Shown here: in pieces, positions 1 through 10,856 of the stretch
Numbering within the stretch: the first letter of the stretch is position 1
How the letters are laid out: each line of letters starts with the position of its first letter
Source: Brachyhypopomus gauderio
Lineage: Eukaryota > Chordata > Actinopteri > Gymnotiformes > Hypopomidae
NCBI RefSeq assembly: GCF_052324685.1
Contig: NC_135222.1
Span: 8,753,373-8,817,372 of the forward strand
Reading direction: 5' to 3'
DNA: 64,000 bases
Program-made: the position numbers and the translations under genes
Notes under the pieces: model-generated
Databases searched by the model: none
What the model saw: the letters and a program-made list of their open reading frames with translations, nothing else
What the model was told of the DNA's origin: nothing

Positions 1-1601
1 GAGATTCTCCGGCACACCCTCCTCCTTTGGACCGGCTCTCACAAGCTCTCGGCTTCCGGCAATTAAAGTGCGAATTGTGCCAAGTTAACCTAGCGGCCAT
101 GTACCGGGGTAAAACTATGCCCCCAAGGCGGAAGAAAACAATCTGGCCGAGCTTCTTTTTTTTTTTTGCGAGAAGAATATTACTTCCCCCAAAAAAAGTT
201 ATATTAGATGAGCTACCCAGAGTCCTTTAGGGTCTTAGAGGTCCAATTTGCACTCGATTGCTAAATGACTACAGCAGAACAACTGAGCTGGGCCAGCACC
301 TTTGCCCTTTGTCAAGGGAGCATAATGTGCCCACTGCTTAAGACACAGTTACAACAAGTTTGCAGAGGTAGCAAAGTCCATGGGCATTCACCTCACCAAC
401 TTCCCTGTCCTTCGACCTCTGTCGGTGTTACCACTGCCGCCCCATTTTTTATTATTTATTTATATATATAAAATTTGATAATAGCTAGACCAAAAGAACA
501 AATACAGATGACAGGGAAGGAAAGGACCAACAAGAACAGAAAATCTAGCATCCATTACTCCCAACGCAACAACAAAGGTGATGTCACTGTCTATCAGTGG
601 CTTCCAACTACCTGCTGGGAAATGGAGTCAAAGTCAGAAGCTTGGGTCTACCAGCCAGCGCGAGTTTTGCTTGTGCAAATGCCCTCCTTCCGCATGTGTG
701 ACTAGCTGCTATCTGTGAATACCAGGCACCCAGAAAAACAGGCGATAATCGCGCAGGAAGTGACGTCAGGCCGTGTCCGCTCCACTCCTATTCATGTTCA
801 AAAAGTTCAAAGGTCCAGATCAGCTGGACCTGCCTTCAACGCGCTTCATCTCGGCACTCCTTTTGACCCACCTTATCCTGAATCGGACAGTGCCGGAACA
901 CTCGTGAGTAATATTTACCAAACACCTCAGCCGCCCAAGCATGCTAGACAAAGGCAGGTAAAATGGTTCACTGAAATGCTTAGGAACTGATAAACCTTGT
1001 GACAGATGTCGTGCCACTGCCCTGACTGATGCTTTGGTCCCCAGAGCATTAACTGTGCTGGCAAATGACCATTGCATAACCTTCCAGGCGTCAGTTTGGG
1101 TTATGAAAGAGCCGGCAGACATGACCACCCGCCAACTCGCACCCAGAGGACACAGGTTCCCACAGACTACGGGTCGAAGGTTAAAAAGCACAGCATTGCA
1201 GCCCTAAACACACTTTGACAAACTGTGTCTCTTCTGTGCCATTTTTATGTATGACACACTCCTTCTGGAATTTTAATGTAAAAACCGAGCCAAGACTAAC
1301 AGTAGGTTAATGAGTCAACCCACCAGAGCGGAACACACCCAGCCTGCAGCACTTTCTGCCCATGTCAACATTTGTTCTGTAAAATGGACGCTATGCCACT
1401 TACAGGCTGGAAAACAAACCTCTAACCAAATTCAAACCATGCCTCAGGGTGTGGAGAAAGATTTAGCCCCCCTCACACCCCCTGCAACACAAAACACAAC
1501 AAAAACTTCCAAAGGAAAATGTCCCACTGATAAGGGAAATTTATGGAACGGTTCTAATGTTAAGGGGTGCAGATACAGAGCACGAGAGGAGACACACTCA
1601 C
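1..1601. other. intron 1 side of abhd2, no recognised gene
   Basis: This stretch lies downstream of the only abhd2 coding exon in the window and is probably intron. Several open frames of 60 to 120 codons occur on both strands, the longest on the minus strand at 820-1191. None resembles a protein I know and none has paired splice sites in a phase that would continue abhd2. The next abhd2 exon should begin with residues like YIPPL-WGKSG; I do not find it here, so it must lie left of the window. Confidence 0.5.
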
Positions 1602-1810
1602 TCTTTGGTCAGAATGGGACACGACTTGAAAATGAAGCGGTTGAGAGGCGTGTCCTGGTAGGTGAGATCAGGAGGAGCCGTGGGGCTTTTCAGGTTCAAA
1701 CACCGGACGACGATGTAGAGGATGGTGGCGACAGCCGCCAGCTTCATCCCGTCAAACATGGCCGGCATCTCTGGCGCCATTGTGTACAGCTCCGAATTGT
1801 GAGAACTCAT
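1602..1810 (-). CDS. abhd2: ABHD2 monoacylglycerol lipase, first coding exon (partial)
   Basis: This is the N-terminal exon of the alpha/beta-hydrolase ABHD2, a membrane-anchored acylglycerol lipase that in mammals is linked to progesterone-triggered 2-AG breakdown in sperm. The visible protein includes MFDGMKLAAVATILYIVVRC and then LNLKSPTAPPDL and KSCPILTKE, which matches the start of vertebrate ABHD2 almost residue for residue. The hydrophobic run is the N-terminal signal anchor. I take the ATG at 1810; a second in-frame Met ten codons later is also possible. The exon follows an acceptor (ccaatcag) ending at 1818 and stops at 1602 before gtgagt, in phase 2. The catalytic domain is outside the window to the left. 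Which of the teleost paralogues (a or b) it is cannot be told from one exon. Confidence 0.88.
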
Positions 1811-1817
1811 GGCTGAA

Positions 1818-3500
1818 CTGATTGGAAAGGCAGAAAATAAGTCTGACGTCAATATAAAGATGGTGCAGGTGCAAAACAGTTAACCAAACAACCCCCCCCC
1901 CCCCCTTTAAAAAAAAAAGGAACTTGTAGTGATGCTGCATGGTTGAGACATTTCCGAGGTTTGAAGATCAAAGTAAAAAGCAAACAGGATCCATCTAGAG
2001 TGTTGACTATAAAAAGAGGAGCAACTTACTTTGTTGTTGCAGATGATTTCTTGAAAGTTTGAAAGTTAGTGCTTTAGGCTTGGTCAAAGGTGCCACTTGT
2101 GGAGTTTTGGTCACAGTGTTTAGGTCCAAACTGTGAAGAAGTTAAAAGTATGTGATTCAGTTAACAAAAGGACCTAGTAGCTCTTGAGAAATCAATGACT
2201 TTACTCCTTTTTAATAAGACAAGGTAGCAGAGAGCCAGGGGAAGGAAGACAAGCACCGTCACCAAACGCTCCTAAATCAGCTCATCTATAGACCACTGGC
2301 CAGTGGCCAATATGTTAGATAATGATCCAAGTCCAAAATAAATAATTAGTGACGGTAGTACCAAAAAAAATACACAGTGCTTGAAGCGTACTCGCAGCAG
2401 ACACTCCAGAGTAAACAACGAATAGACTGGGATAGCGGAGAAAACATTTCGGAATATAGATTTCTATACAGAAAAGCGATTTAAACGTGAGCTCTGAACA
2501 CATTAAAGGAAATATAAGTCGTTAGCCAACCTAGCTAACCGCTGCGCGCGCCGCCGTTAACGCTATAGCGCTGCGCCAAAACGACGAGACGGGAGCACCG
2601 GGACGCTGGTGAAGCGAAACACCGTCCCGTCCACAGGACAGCCTTTGTCCTCACGACCGTCACGTTACAGAATTTTTACAATTACAAAATTGTCGTGTTA
2701 CAAAATTTTTTAGACATTTTAAAAACGTCTCCGTTCGGTTTTACTCGTTTACTGCTGGCGTTTTAGGCCCGACGCAGCCAGGTTAAGCTGGCTCGACAGG
2801 TACGTCGCTGACTGGGTAGGTGGGCAGAAGGGGCGCTGCCGTTATCCGGAACAGCGCAGTTAATAACGGACATAATCGACATTTTACATCTTCAGTCTGC
2901 GAGGCTGGACGTCTGATTAAGATGAACCCAGTACAAACGACATGTGAAAACGAAACTGTGGAAAACGAGTAAGAATTATCACGAGACAACAAAAGATTTG
3001 CAAAAATGCAGCATAAAATCAACAAACGGGCAGGCCCATGTAACTTGGTCAGTTAGCCATCACTGCGATGGAGGAGGAACGGGGGAGGAACCGCCGATGA
3101 GGCGCTGGTCCCCATGTAGATGTCAGCCAGCCTGCCAGAGAACAACAAATGCACATCACACAATAAAGTTGTAATCGTAACCTTAAGCAAAGCCTACCCG
3201 CTTCTCCAAAGAGGTCACCAGCAGATCCTTTTCGCACACAGACAGGTTAGCTGGTTCTTGCCATGAGGATGTCGCTACGTTTATCCCAGTATTACAGGTT
3301 TATCCCCTTTTCTAGCAGCTTCTCCTCGTCAAGTTCTCCCCACCAGCTACAGTCGCAGAGCAGCAGGCGCCTCAGACACTTCCTAGTGAGGCGGGGACGA
3401 TTTACATAATATTTACATAAGACTCTCCTATTGGGCGACGCCCGGCGACGTCACTTCTCTTTTCTGTTTTCCCTTTGGGTTGGCGATTACATGTCAAGGA
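1818..3500 (-). promoter_or_regulatory. abhd2: abhd2 5' leader and probable CpG-rich promoter
   Basis: Upstream of the abhd2 coding exon there is no protein gene. Two CpG-dense patches stand out against the AT-rich surroundings, at about 2530-2660 and 3260-3480. Read on the minus strand, roughly 3390 to 3198 could be a non-coding first exon ending at a donor of the form CGG|GTAGGC. A run of 14 C followed by T and A runs at about 1892-1918 (G-run on the transcript) lies just upstream of the coding-exon acceptor. Transcription start and leader exon are inferred from base composition only. Confidence 0.35.
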
Positions 3501-4379
3501 AAGATGACAAAAAAAGACATAAGGCAGTTATGTAGCCATTTGTATCCCATTTTAAATTTAGCCCTACATAATTTCTAGTTTAAAGTGCAAGTTAAAAATT
3601 CTGGGCAGTACTTAAAATCTGAAGCTTCTGGCAGCTTTTTGTAATGTACCGAATTCCGAATGCACATGTACATTATCATTGTTTATCATTGTATAATAAG
3701 GTATACACCTTAATACACATCAATAGCTTTTGTTGAAAGGTTTATGTGTAAGTTAGTTCTGCTCTAAACCTGTCCATATTCTGAATACAATTTTAAATTC
3801 TGTAACCTGTTTAAGATTTATTATTCAAGCATCAATTATGATCGACTGAATATCACTGGTTACGGTCAGTCTGTATGCTATTTTAGTCTAGTCGTCTCCT
3901 ATCCATGTTCAAGCCATTTACTTCATGATTTATTATTTAAAGCACCAGCTATATTTACCTGGGCATTGAGTATGGATAGCCGTATCACTGAAGAGAATAT
4001 TCACCACCAGCAGAGGAATGCAAAGTCCTCTTTCAGAAGTCAAAGCTGTCATTCAGAAAGAGGAAATGTGATAGCTGGTATATGTTTTGCATTTTTAGGC
4101 TTGTCCCTGTAAAACGGGAAGTGTTCTAGATAACATTACATAGCATAAAATAACACGAGGCACTTCCTTGCACAGCTAATGAAAGGCCTTCTTTAAAGGT
4201 TGGAGCTAATATGTTAAGCATTCAAAAAATACTCCTGTGTAGTTGGTGTCTGTATAATATCGTAGTGAATTTAAAGGCTTGAAGTTAAGTGAACAGCATA
4301 CACCAGAAAGTGAATTTAATAGAATTTGGAATGGGTGCTGACAAGCGACTGACCTTCAGCAAAATGCAATGTGGTTGAA

Positions 4380-4590
4380 ATAATGTTAAGTTGTTGTGTC
4401 AACGTTGAATAAACGTTGCAACAGCGTTTAAAGTTAAACGTGGTTAAAAGGTTAACATATTTACATTGAAACAACGTTGAAGTGCTCATAAAGTTTTGAA
4501 AAGAACGTTGATTCACTTTTCAAAATCGAAACATAATTCAATGGTGAATCAACGTGACGTTGATTCAACGGTGAACAAACGTTGAAATGT
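4380..4590. repeat. short repeat rich in CAACGTTGA palindromes
   Basis: Six copies of an ACGTTG core, several extended to the palindrome CAACGTTGA or to AACGTTGATTCAACG, lie within about 200 bases, separated by AT-rich spacer. The density is far above chance and looks like a fragment of a dispersed fish repeat, perhaps a non-autonomous DNA transposon. I cannot assign a family. Confidence 0.4.
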
Positions 4591-4861
4591 CAGCTGCGAA
4601 TTTGGAGCACAATTACCGATTTTAGAGTTAAAGCTTTATTTTACAACACTTCAATGCATGACTGCTATTTTATCCACATTACATGCCTAATTATTCTGTT
4701 TCGAGTGTTAGGCTGCATCCTCGTTGCGTTTTCCTCGCTATGTATTGATTACTAGCTACCGCCACCTGGTGGGTCCATTATGTAACACACATATTGATTC
4801 ATGTTTACCTTCTTATTTACCTGATTTGACCTTTTAGTTAATGAATTCATTTTATGTGTGA

Positions 4862-4891
4862 TTAGGGTTAGGGTTAGGGTAAGGGTTAGGG
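4862..4891 (+). repeat. interstitial telomeric repeat (TTAGGG)n
   Basis: Five consecutive hexamers: three TTAGGG, one TAAGGG variant and a final TTAGGG. The vertebrate telomere motif runs on the plus strand here, embedded in unique-looking AT-rich DNA. It is too short to be a fusion point on its own; such tracts can be left by telomerase-assisted break repair. Confidence 0.8.
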
Positions 4892-6661
4892 GATGGAGAA
4901 TATCCTTTACAGCAGCTCTGCAGTAACCTTTCAGACAAGGACTTAGCCCTGAGGTTTTAAAAGGCCTTGAGATGAGCTGTGTTTGGATGGCCAATTACAA
5001 GGAAATGAAATGACCCTGAACTGCTTGGTTTGTCACATAGCCGCATTTGCAACTCTTCGTGCTAAATGCTAAAAACATTTACATTACATTTAGATTGTCT
5101 TAAAATGTGCAAAGAAGGAAATTGCAAAATATGTGCAGATAACTGTTTTTCTGTTTCCCCAATGTTCAAACTTTTAAATTGAAACAAACAAACAAAAGTT
5201 TGTTTGATTGGGTTCATACATTCAAAGAGACTTCAGGTTATCTCAGTATATATTGTGTTGATTTTTCAGCCCAAATATCAAATGCAACCACCAGAGCAAA
5301 TGACACGGAGTTCATTCACCTACTGTGGCCCATGGTCTTTATCATAAACCAGCTAAGGAAGGCAAACAACATGACTAGCTATTTGACTGCAAGGTCGATA
5401 CCCTCTGCTTTGTCACATTAACATGACAAGGCTAACCTAACAGTAACAAAACGCCCTTAATCAATGACCGTACAACTTAGGGAAGATTGAAAACTGAAAT
5501 ATTCATCACTTAAATAGTTTTATAAGAAATATTTTAGTTCAACCAGGCAAATATAACACTGCCTAGTACTTAGTAGTAGGGAGACAATTTGTACAGTGAA
5601 ATGTATACAACCTGGAACTAAAAATAAAAATACATCCATAGGAAAGAGATATGAGGTAAATATATGCAACAATATATGCAATATATTTATGTATATAGAC
5701 CTCCAGGAGAAATCCTTCCCTTGTAAACATATGAAGGACATAAACCACACAATAAAAAGGGTGGAATCAAATGAGTGAATCTCCTCCCACCTGTACTTTG
5801 GAAACTGTCATGGGTTGAATGCATCCAAACTGTGTAAGCATTCTCTCTGCTTCTCTCTTCATCTGTGTACTTGAGGTGAGTGTTCACTACACTTCATCTT
5901 CATTACCTTTAAAGATGACTTTAAAGACCCAGTTTCACATATAGGTGCATTTGTGTACTTTTGTTACATTTTCACCACCTCCATCATTCATTCATATCAG
6001 TATGAAAAACACAGATATGACCAGAACAGGATAGAATATGTTTTGATTAATGTGTATTAATCAGGTTCATTAACTGCTATGTGTTTGGATACCTTCACTA
6101 ATAAACCTTCACTAATAAATCATATTGTGTGATCCAATTGTGTGATGGTTTCTGAACTGATTGTATATTTTTGTGTGCATAACTACTAACAATTTGTTAT
6201 GTTGAAAATGTAATCACATAACACTAAGATGTAAGTCATCCATTCTTGAATGGTTTAAGCATTTTGCTTATCCAGCAATAAAATCTAATCTTTGTTTCCA
6301 TGTAATAAATGTGCGGTTACGTTGTTTCATGTCTGTGCCACTGTTCGTTCAGTTGGATCTTAAAGAGGAATGAACATGAAACATGAGAAGATACATTTGT
6401 GGTTGTACTGCCTTTGAGATTTTTGTTAGGACATGCATGTAATGACTGCTGAAACCTGTCTCCCTGTAAAATAGTCCAAGATGTGTTACAGCAAGCACTG
6501 GGTCAGTTATTTAAAGGCATATTCATCCTTAAGATGATCCAGCTCGAAGATGCAAGTCATTGGGCAAATCAGTGGGGTAAATGTGGGGTAAAACACAAGA
6601 TACATGCAGTACTGTGGCCTGTGATTTCATGTGTTAGCAGATTCTGCCTCCACGACAAGTC

Positions 6662-9049
6662 ATGCACCAACTATGGATTGGACTGTGTCTCATGTGGAAA
6701 GGTAGACTTCCATGAATCAAAATGCAAGACAGCATATCATACTTTGTAATATGCATACTACTTACATATAAAAACACAATACATGTGCTTCAGTGATATT
6801 AACTAACTCAAAGGAAATATATTAACATATATCTGTGTTTATGCAGGAGCAAATGCCTTCATGATCTACAACACTGTGGAAGGCCTGTGCATCGACGATT
6901 CTCATAGTGATGCGATAGTCCAGTTAAAACAATGCCATCTGGATTCTGAATACCAGAATTGGGCGTGGGAAGAGGGGGGGGTCCTGGCCAACGAGGCCAC
7001 ACAGCGCTGCCTGTCTGCTTTACACACTAGCCCAATGCGGACTGTGATCTGTGATGGAGCGGACCACATTCAGTGGCAGTGCACAAACCACCAGCTTGTG
7101 AGCCTGAACCGCTCCCTCGAGCTGACCGCGGACAGCGGGAGACTGACTCTGGACAAAGGCAGTAAAGAAAACAAGTGGAAGTCTCTGGATGGTGGGGATA
7201 TCTGTCAGCTAAAGCCGAGTATGCCCCACACAGGAAAGTGGCATGTTGCTATGTAACATTACTGAAAAATGTGCAAACAATGCATTTGATTTACATTGTA
7301 ATCCACACTAGATGGATCTAGATGGATCTTGCTCTTAATGCTGGACCAGACTGCACACATACCACCAAACCCAGGCAAAAAAACAACACGTAGGTGTCTG
7401 TGCAAAACAATGTCCCATACGATTGCGAGACTCAGCATGTCTCGTGTTGGCACCCACAGGGCCCAGACGGCAGAGTGAGCCAGGTGAGCAGGCAGAGTCA
7501 GATGCCAAGGGGTTCCACACGCAGCAGTCCATGACCAACGAGGAGAAGGAGTTCCTCAGATGGCTCTACCGCACCGAAGACTGTGAGCACACTGCCGTTT
7601 GCACATTTCAGTTCTCACTAGTGAGAATTATAACATAAAAGAACCACCAAATACATTTGATTGCATATAAGCATTTATGAGGTGTCCAGCTCTGGTCCAG
7701 GGGAGGCAGCTCTCATTTGTGACTCCTGCCTACTCTCTCCCTGTTACTACATCCACCTGTTCCTCATCTTGTTTCCTGTTCTCTGTCATTTGAGTGGCCT
7801 CTCTTCTGTCTTCACTGTGCCAAAACCGCATAACCTTGTCTCACTTCAGATATTTGAAACACGTCAGTCTCATGTCCATCTCACATTGTCTCACACACGT
7901 CTCGTGTCCGTCTCACTTTTTTTTTGTTCTTTCCCCTATCTAGTTCAGCATGTTTGCTGATTGCACGACAGTAGCCTGCTTACTGTCACTGCCTACTGAG
8001 CTTGTTTTACTTATAAACTGTTATTAGACACCTGTCTGCCTCGCTGTTGTGTGTTTACCTGATTTCACCTGTTACACATGCATGATTCAGCTTGTACCAA
8101 TTAGAACGGTCTTTGTTATTTGAATAAGGTGTGTTATAGTAAACACATGGATAAACTGTAATACCCTTGCCCTGCAGTACTACAGGTAGATGTTGCTGGC
8201 TGTTCACTTTTTTCCTGTTGGTTATGGGTAAACAAACAAATAAATAGAACATGCTGAGGAGAAGGCGCATATCTCGCAAATGTTAAACTGGGCTATTTTC
8301 ATGTACATATTTATTATCTGTTATTATAACAACCATGCCAACCATAGTTCTGATGCACATCTCAAAGATAATAGGGATTATTCAGAGTGGTACCTGCTAG
8401 CTTTTATCCATTGTTAGCAAAGCTAGATTTATGGACCAAGCCTAACATAAATGGATTCCCTTTCTTACAGCAACATCCTGGACGTTTGCCATGCTGGTGT
8501 TGTCTTTTATTGCTCTGCTCTTGGGCAGTGTGCTGGTGGTCATGAGCATGATGGGTAACAGGTTAGTACTCGCGCTAGTACAAAACAACATGCTAAAGTG
8601 ACACGTTGTTGAACAGAGGCCAAGGCTATAGGTTTAAGAAAAAAACAGTATGTCAAAGTGGACTATGATGGATTGAATACCTCATCAGGCATGTCCACTG
8701 TCTTCCCACTGGCTCTTCCAAGGGCGGAAAAGTAAATTCAGCCATTTTGTGACCTCCTTTGTCATCTCTCCTCAGAAACAGGCAGAAGATAGACAAGTAC
8801 AGGACTGCAGCTGCCACAGCTGTTAAGTTGAAATCTGAGTTTGAGGAGCTTCAGGTCACCATGGAGGCCAAAGATTCCTCAAACCCCTTCCCTGCTCCAA
8901 TGCAGCACAGTCAGCCCCATAGAGGAATTCCAGTGGGGGGCGCTAGCGAGGCAGAGGCACTAAAGCCAGGAGACATTATGGTGACGTGGAAGGACGGGAG
9001 TGTCTCTAACCTGTACTCGAATTCCCAGGAGGAGGATGGAGAGAAATAA
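6662..9049 (+). CDS. slc51b: SLC51B (OST-beta)-like single-pass protein with N-terminal ricin-B/CysR lectin domain
   Basis: Five exons: 6662-6701, 6847-7218, 7460-7582, 8471-8561, 8776-9049. All introns are GT-AG, all phases agree, and the total of 900 nt gives 299 residues. Residues 1-16 form a signal peptide (MHQLWIGLCLMWKGANA). Residues ~17-135 resemble the N-terminal beta-trefoil of mannose-receptor proteins: start AFMIYN, six later Cys, YQNWAW and IQWQC at QxW positions. A Ser/Glu/Gln-rich stalk follows. Residues ~165-210 match SLC51B: EFLRWLYRTEDSTSW, a transmembrane helix, then a basic stop-transfer GNRNRQKIDKYR. The cytoplasmic tail is ~90 residues. SLC51B pairs with SLC51A as the basolateral bile-acid/steroid transporter. 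Position next to rasl12 supports slc51b, but human SLC51B (128 aa) has no lectin domain. An internal ATG at 7531 would start an ordinary 138-residue OST-beta. A separate lectin receptor remains possible. Confidence 0.8.
7583..8470 (+). other. intron 3 of slc51b-like gene with pyrimidine-rich repeat-like DNA
   Basis: Intron of the slc51b-like gene. The segment at about 7670-8060 is rich in CTGT/CCTGTT runs and repeats of the form gtCTCAcac and cGTCTCAc, which look like decayed dispersed-repeat sequence. I cannot name the family. No exon is seen. Confidence 0.3.
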
Positions 9050-9392
9050 TGTGTGAGTGAGACATGGACCAGATCTCAAAATGGTCTCCGTGGCTTCTGA
9101 CAACAAATTAAAAAATGTGGCTACAAGTTTTTAAAGGCATACCTCAGGTCTCTATAGTAACCTGTGACCATGTAACCTTTTTTTCCTTTTCCCAGTTAGG
9201 TCTACACCTCCCTAGAATTTATTAGCTTTTTGTTTTCAGTATTTTATCAGAAATGAAATGCATGCCTGAGCTGTAAAAAACGATATTCTGTAAGCTCATT
9301 GTGTAAGTTCATTGTAAGTTCATTGTGTCTGAGCACTATGGCACATAGCATTAACATGTCAGATCATTCTTGTATATTGTCCATGTTAAACA

Positions 9393-9398
9393 AATAAA
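9393..9398 (+). terminator. polyadenylation signal of the slc51b-like gene
   Basis: AATAAA about 345 bases after the stop codon, the first canonical signal downstream; it predicts a 3' UTR of roughly 360 bases. Confidence 0.6.
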
Positions 9399-9990
9399 GT
9401 AAACAAAACAAAATTTAAGACCTTAAATAAGAGGCGGAAGTCTTTGAGTCTGAGTTTGGCAGCCAATTTTGATACCAATGTAACGTTGTAAATATACGTG
9501 AAATGAGCCCTGCATGCAGAAGCCCTGCTTATAAATGAATGAGAAAAAGCTTTTTTAACCCATAGAAACATGATCTCTTTTCAAACATATATTTAATCAC
9601 AAATAAACAGATTTTTTGCTGTGTGTAATTATTATAAATTAGCTCAAGTGTACAATTTGAGTAAACATGAGTAACTACAGTAATGAATTCTGATATGTAA
9701 GTATTTATGTTATTCCTCTGTCCCTCTAATGACAGAATATACACTTTGTCTTTTTTATGAATAAATATTATTATTCATCACTATACATTTAGGATATGAT
9801 TTTAAATATGAAGTGGAAAAAACACAATGTGACAATGTGAATAGAGACAAAGACTTTGCGTGACATTTGCATTTGTGTAATCCACAGCACAATGTGCCAA
9901 TGCCTATTACATCCAGAGTGGCTGTGCTGAAGTCATGGTGCTAACATGACGCTTCGATATGTGGATACAGACTCCAGTGCAAAACAAGAA

Positions 9991-10300
9991 TTGAGTTCTC
10001 TGTCTTATAGCAACACCATGGACGTTTGCCATGCTGGTCTTGTCTTTTATTGTTCTGCTGTTGGGCGATATGCTGGTGGTCATGAGCATGATATGTAATG
10101 GGTTCATTTTCACACTGGTAAATAAAAAAACATGCAAAAGTGACACATTGAGAGGTGAAGAGGTGAACAGAGGTCAGGACCTTGATAGGGTAAAGATTAA
10201 AATACTGAAAACTTCACTGCATCTCCCTGCTCAGCCAAAGGGAGATACTCATTTTTCTTTCAAACTTTACTTATATAGACATCTGATCTTCAAACAATAG
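9991..10300 (+). pseudogene. orphan duplicate of the slc51b-like transmembrane exon
   Basis: Bases 10011-10101 copy the transmembrane exon at 8471-8561 with a few changes; similarity continues into flanking intron for ~20 bases upstream and ~80 downstream (shared gtgacac and gaacagagg tracts). The acceptor (cttatag) is intact and in the same phase, and the frame stays open through the helix (MLVLSFIVLLLGDMLVVM). The donor has decayed from CAG|GTTAGT to TGG|GTTCAT, and a Gly-Ser pair in the helix is now Gly-Asp. No copies of the other exons are seen. Most likely it is a relic of partial tandem duplication. Because the frame runs to a stop at 10300, use as an alternative last exon spliced from the donor at 7582 cannot be excluded. 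Confidence 0.7.
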
Positions 10301-10856
10301 CATCCTGAAATATCCACTGGACATTTAATGTGGAAACCAGATAAAAGCAGCTTCTTCCAATATCATTTGATCAGCAGTAGATCAGCAGTTGGCACCACCA
10401 AGACTGTCATTGATCTTAGCCTCAATGTACATTTACATGCTAATCTTAATTTAGCACTGAATTGAATTATGACGGGGACTTTGTGCGGGGTATTGCTTGC
10501 CTATATCTGTGGCAAACTGTTATTACTCCCTAAGTCTGTGTAATAACTACCCAAGTCTTCAGTTTGTCCCTCAGCTAATAGTCAGTGATTCCAAACAGCT
10601 TCATGTTAAAAAGTGCCTTTCAGTTTACTTAAAAATGCACTCTCATGAATCACAAAATCTTTGTAGAAGATTCAGTATGGCACACTGATGCTGATGTGGT
10701 TCAGAATAACTAATGCTAACAGCCTGAGGGGCACATACTCCAACTATCCTGGTATGTCTATATGGTATGTCATCCGCAGGTCAATGTTTAGCAATGTTTA
10801 AACCCTGGAATGAACGATGGTGGAATCTCACATCACCAGAAGAGGGCAGCAGGGAG
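10301..10856. other. intergenic region between slc51b-like and rasl12
   Basis: The two genes meet tail to tail here. I find no gene and no clear polyadenylation signal for rasl12 close to its stop codon, so its 3' UTR probably extends into this stretch. Confidence 0.5.

Larger units (their letters stand above)
3500..6661. other. intergenic region between abhd2 and slc51b-like
   Basis: AT-rich intergenic DNA between two genes that are transcribed away from each other. I see no gene. It contains a repeat with many ACGTTG palindromes (about 4380-4590) and a short telomere-like array (4862-4891), listed separately. The proximal promoter of the plus-strand gene must lie in the last few hundred bases, but I see no TATA box or CpG island that fixes it. 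Confidence 0.5.

Noticed and set aside
820-1191. 123-codon minus-strand open frame as an abhd2 exon or a new gene
   Set aside because: No resemblance to ABHD2, no splice sites in a fitting phase, no recognised domain.
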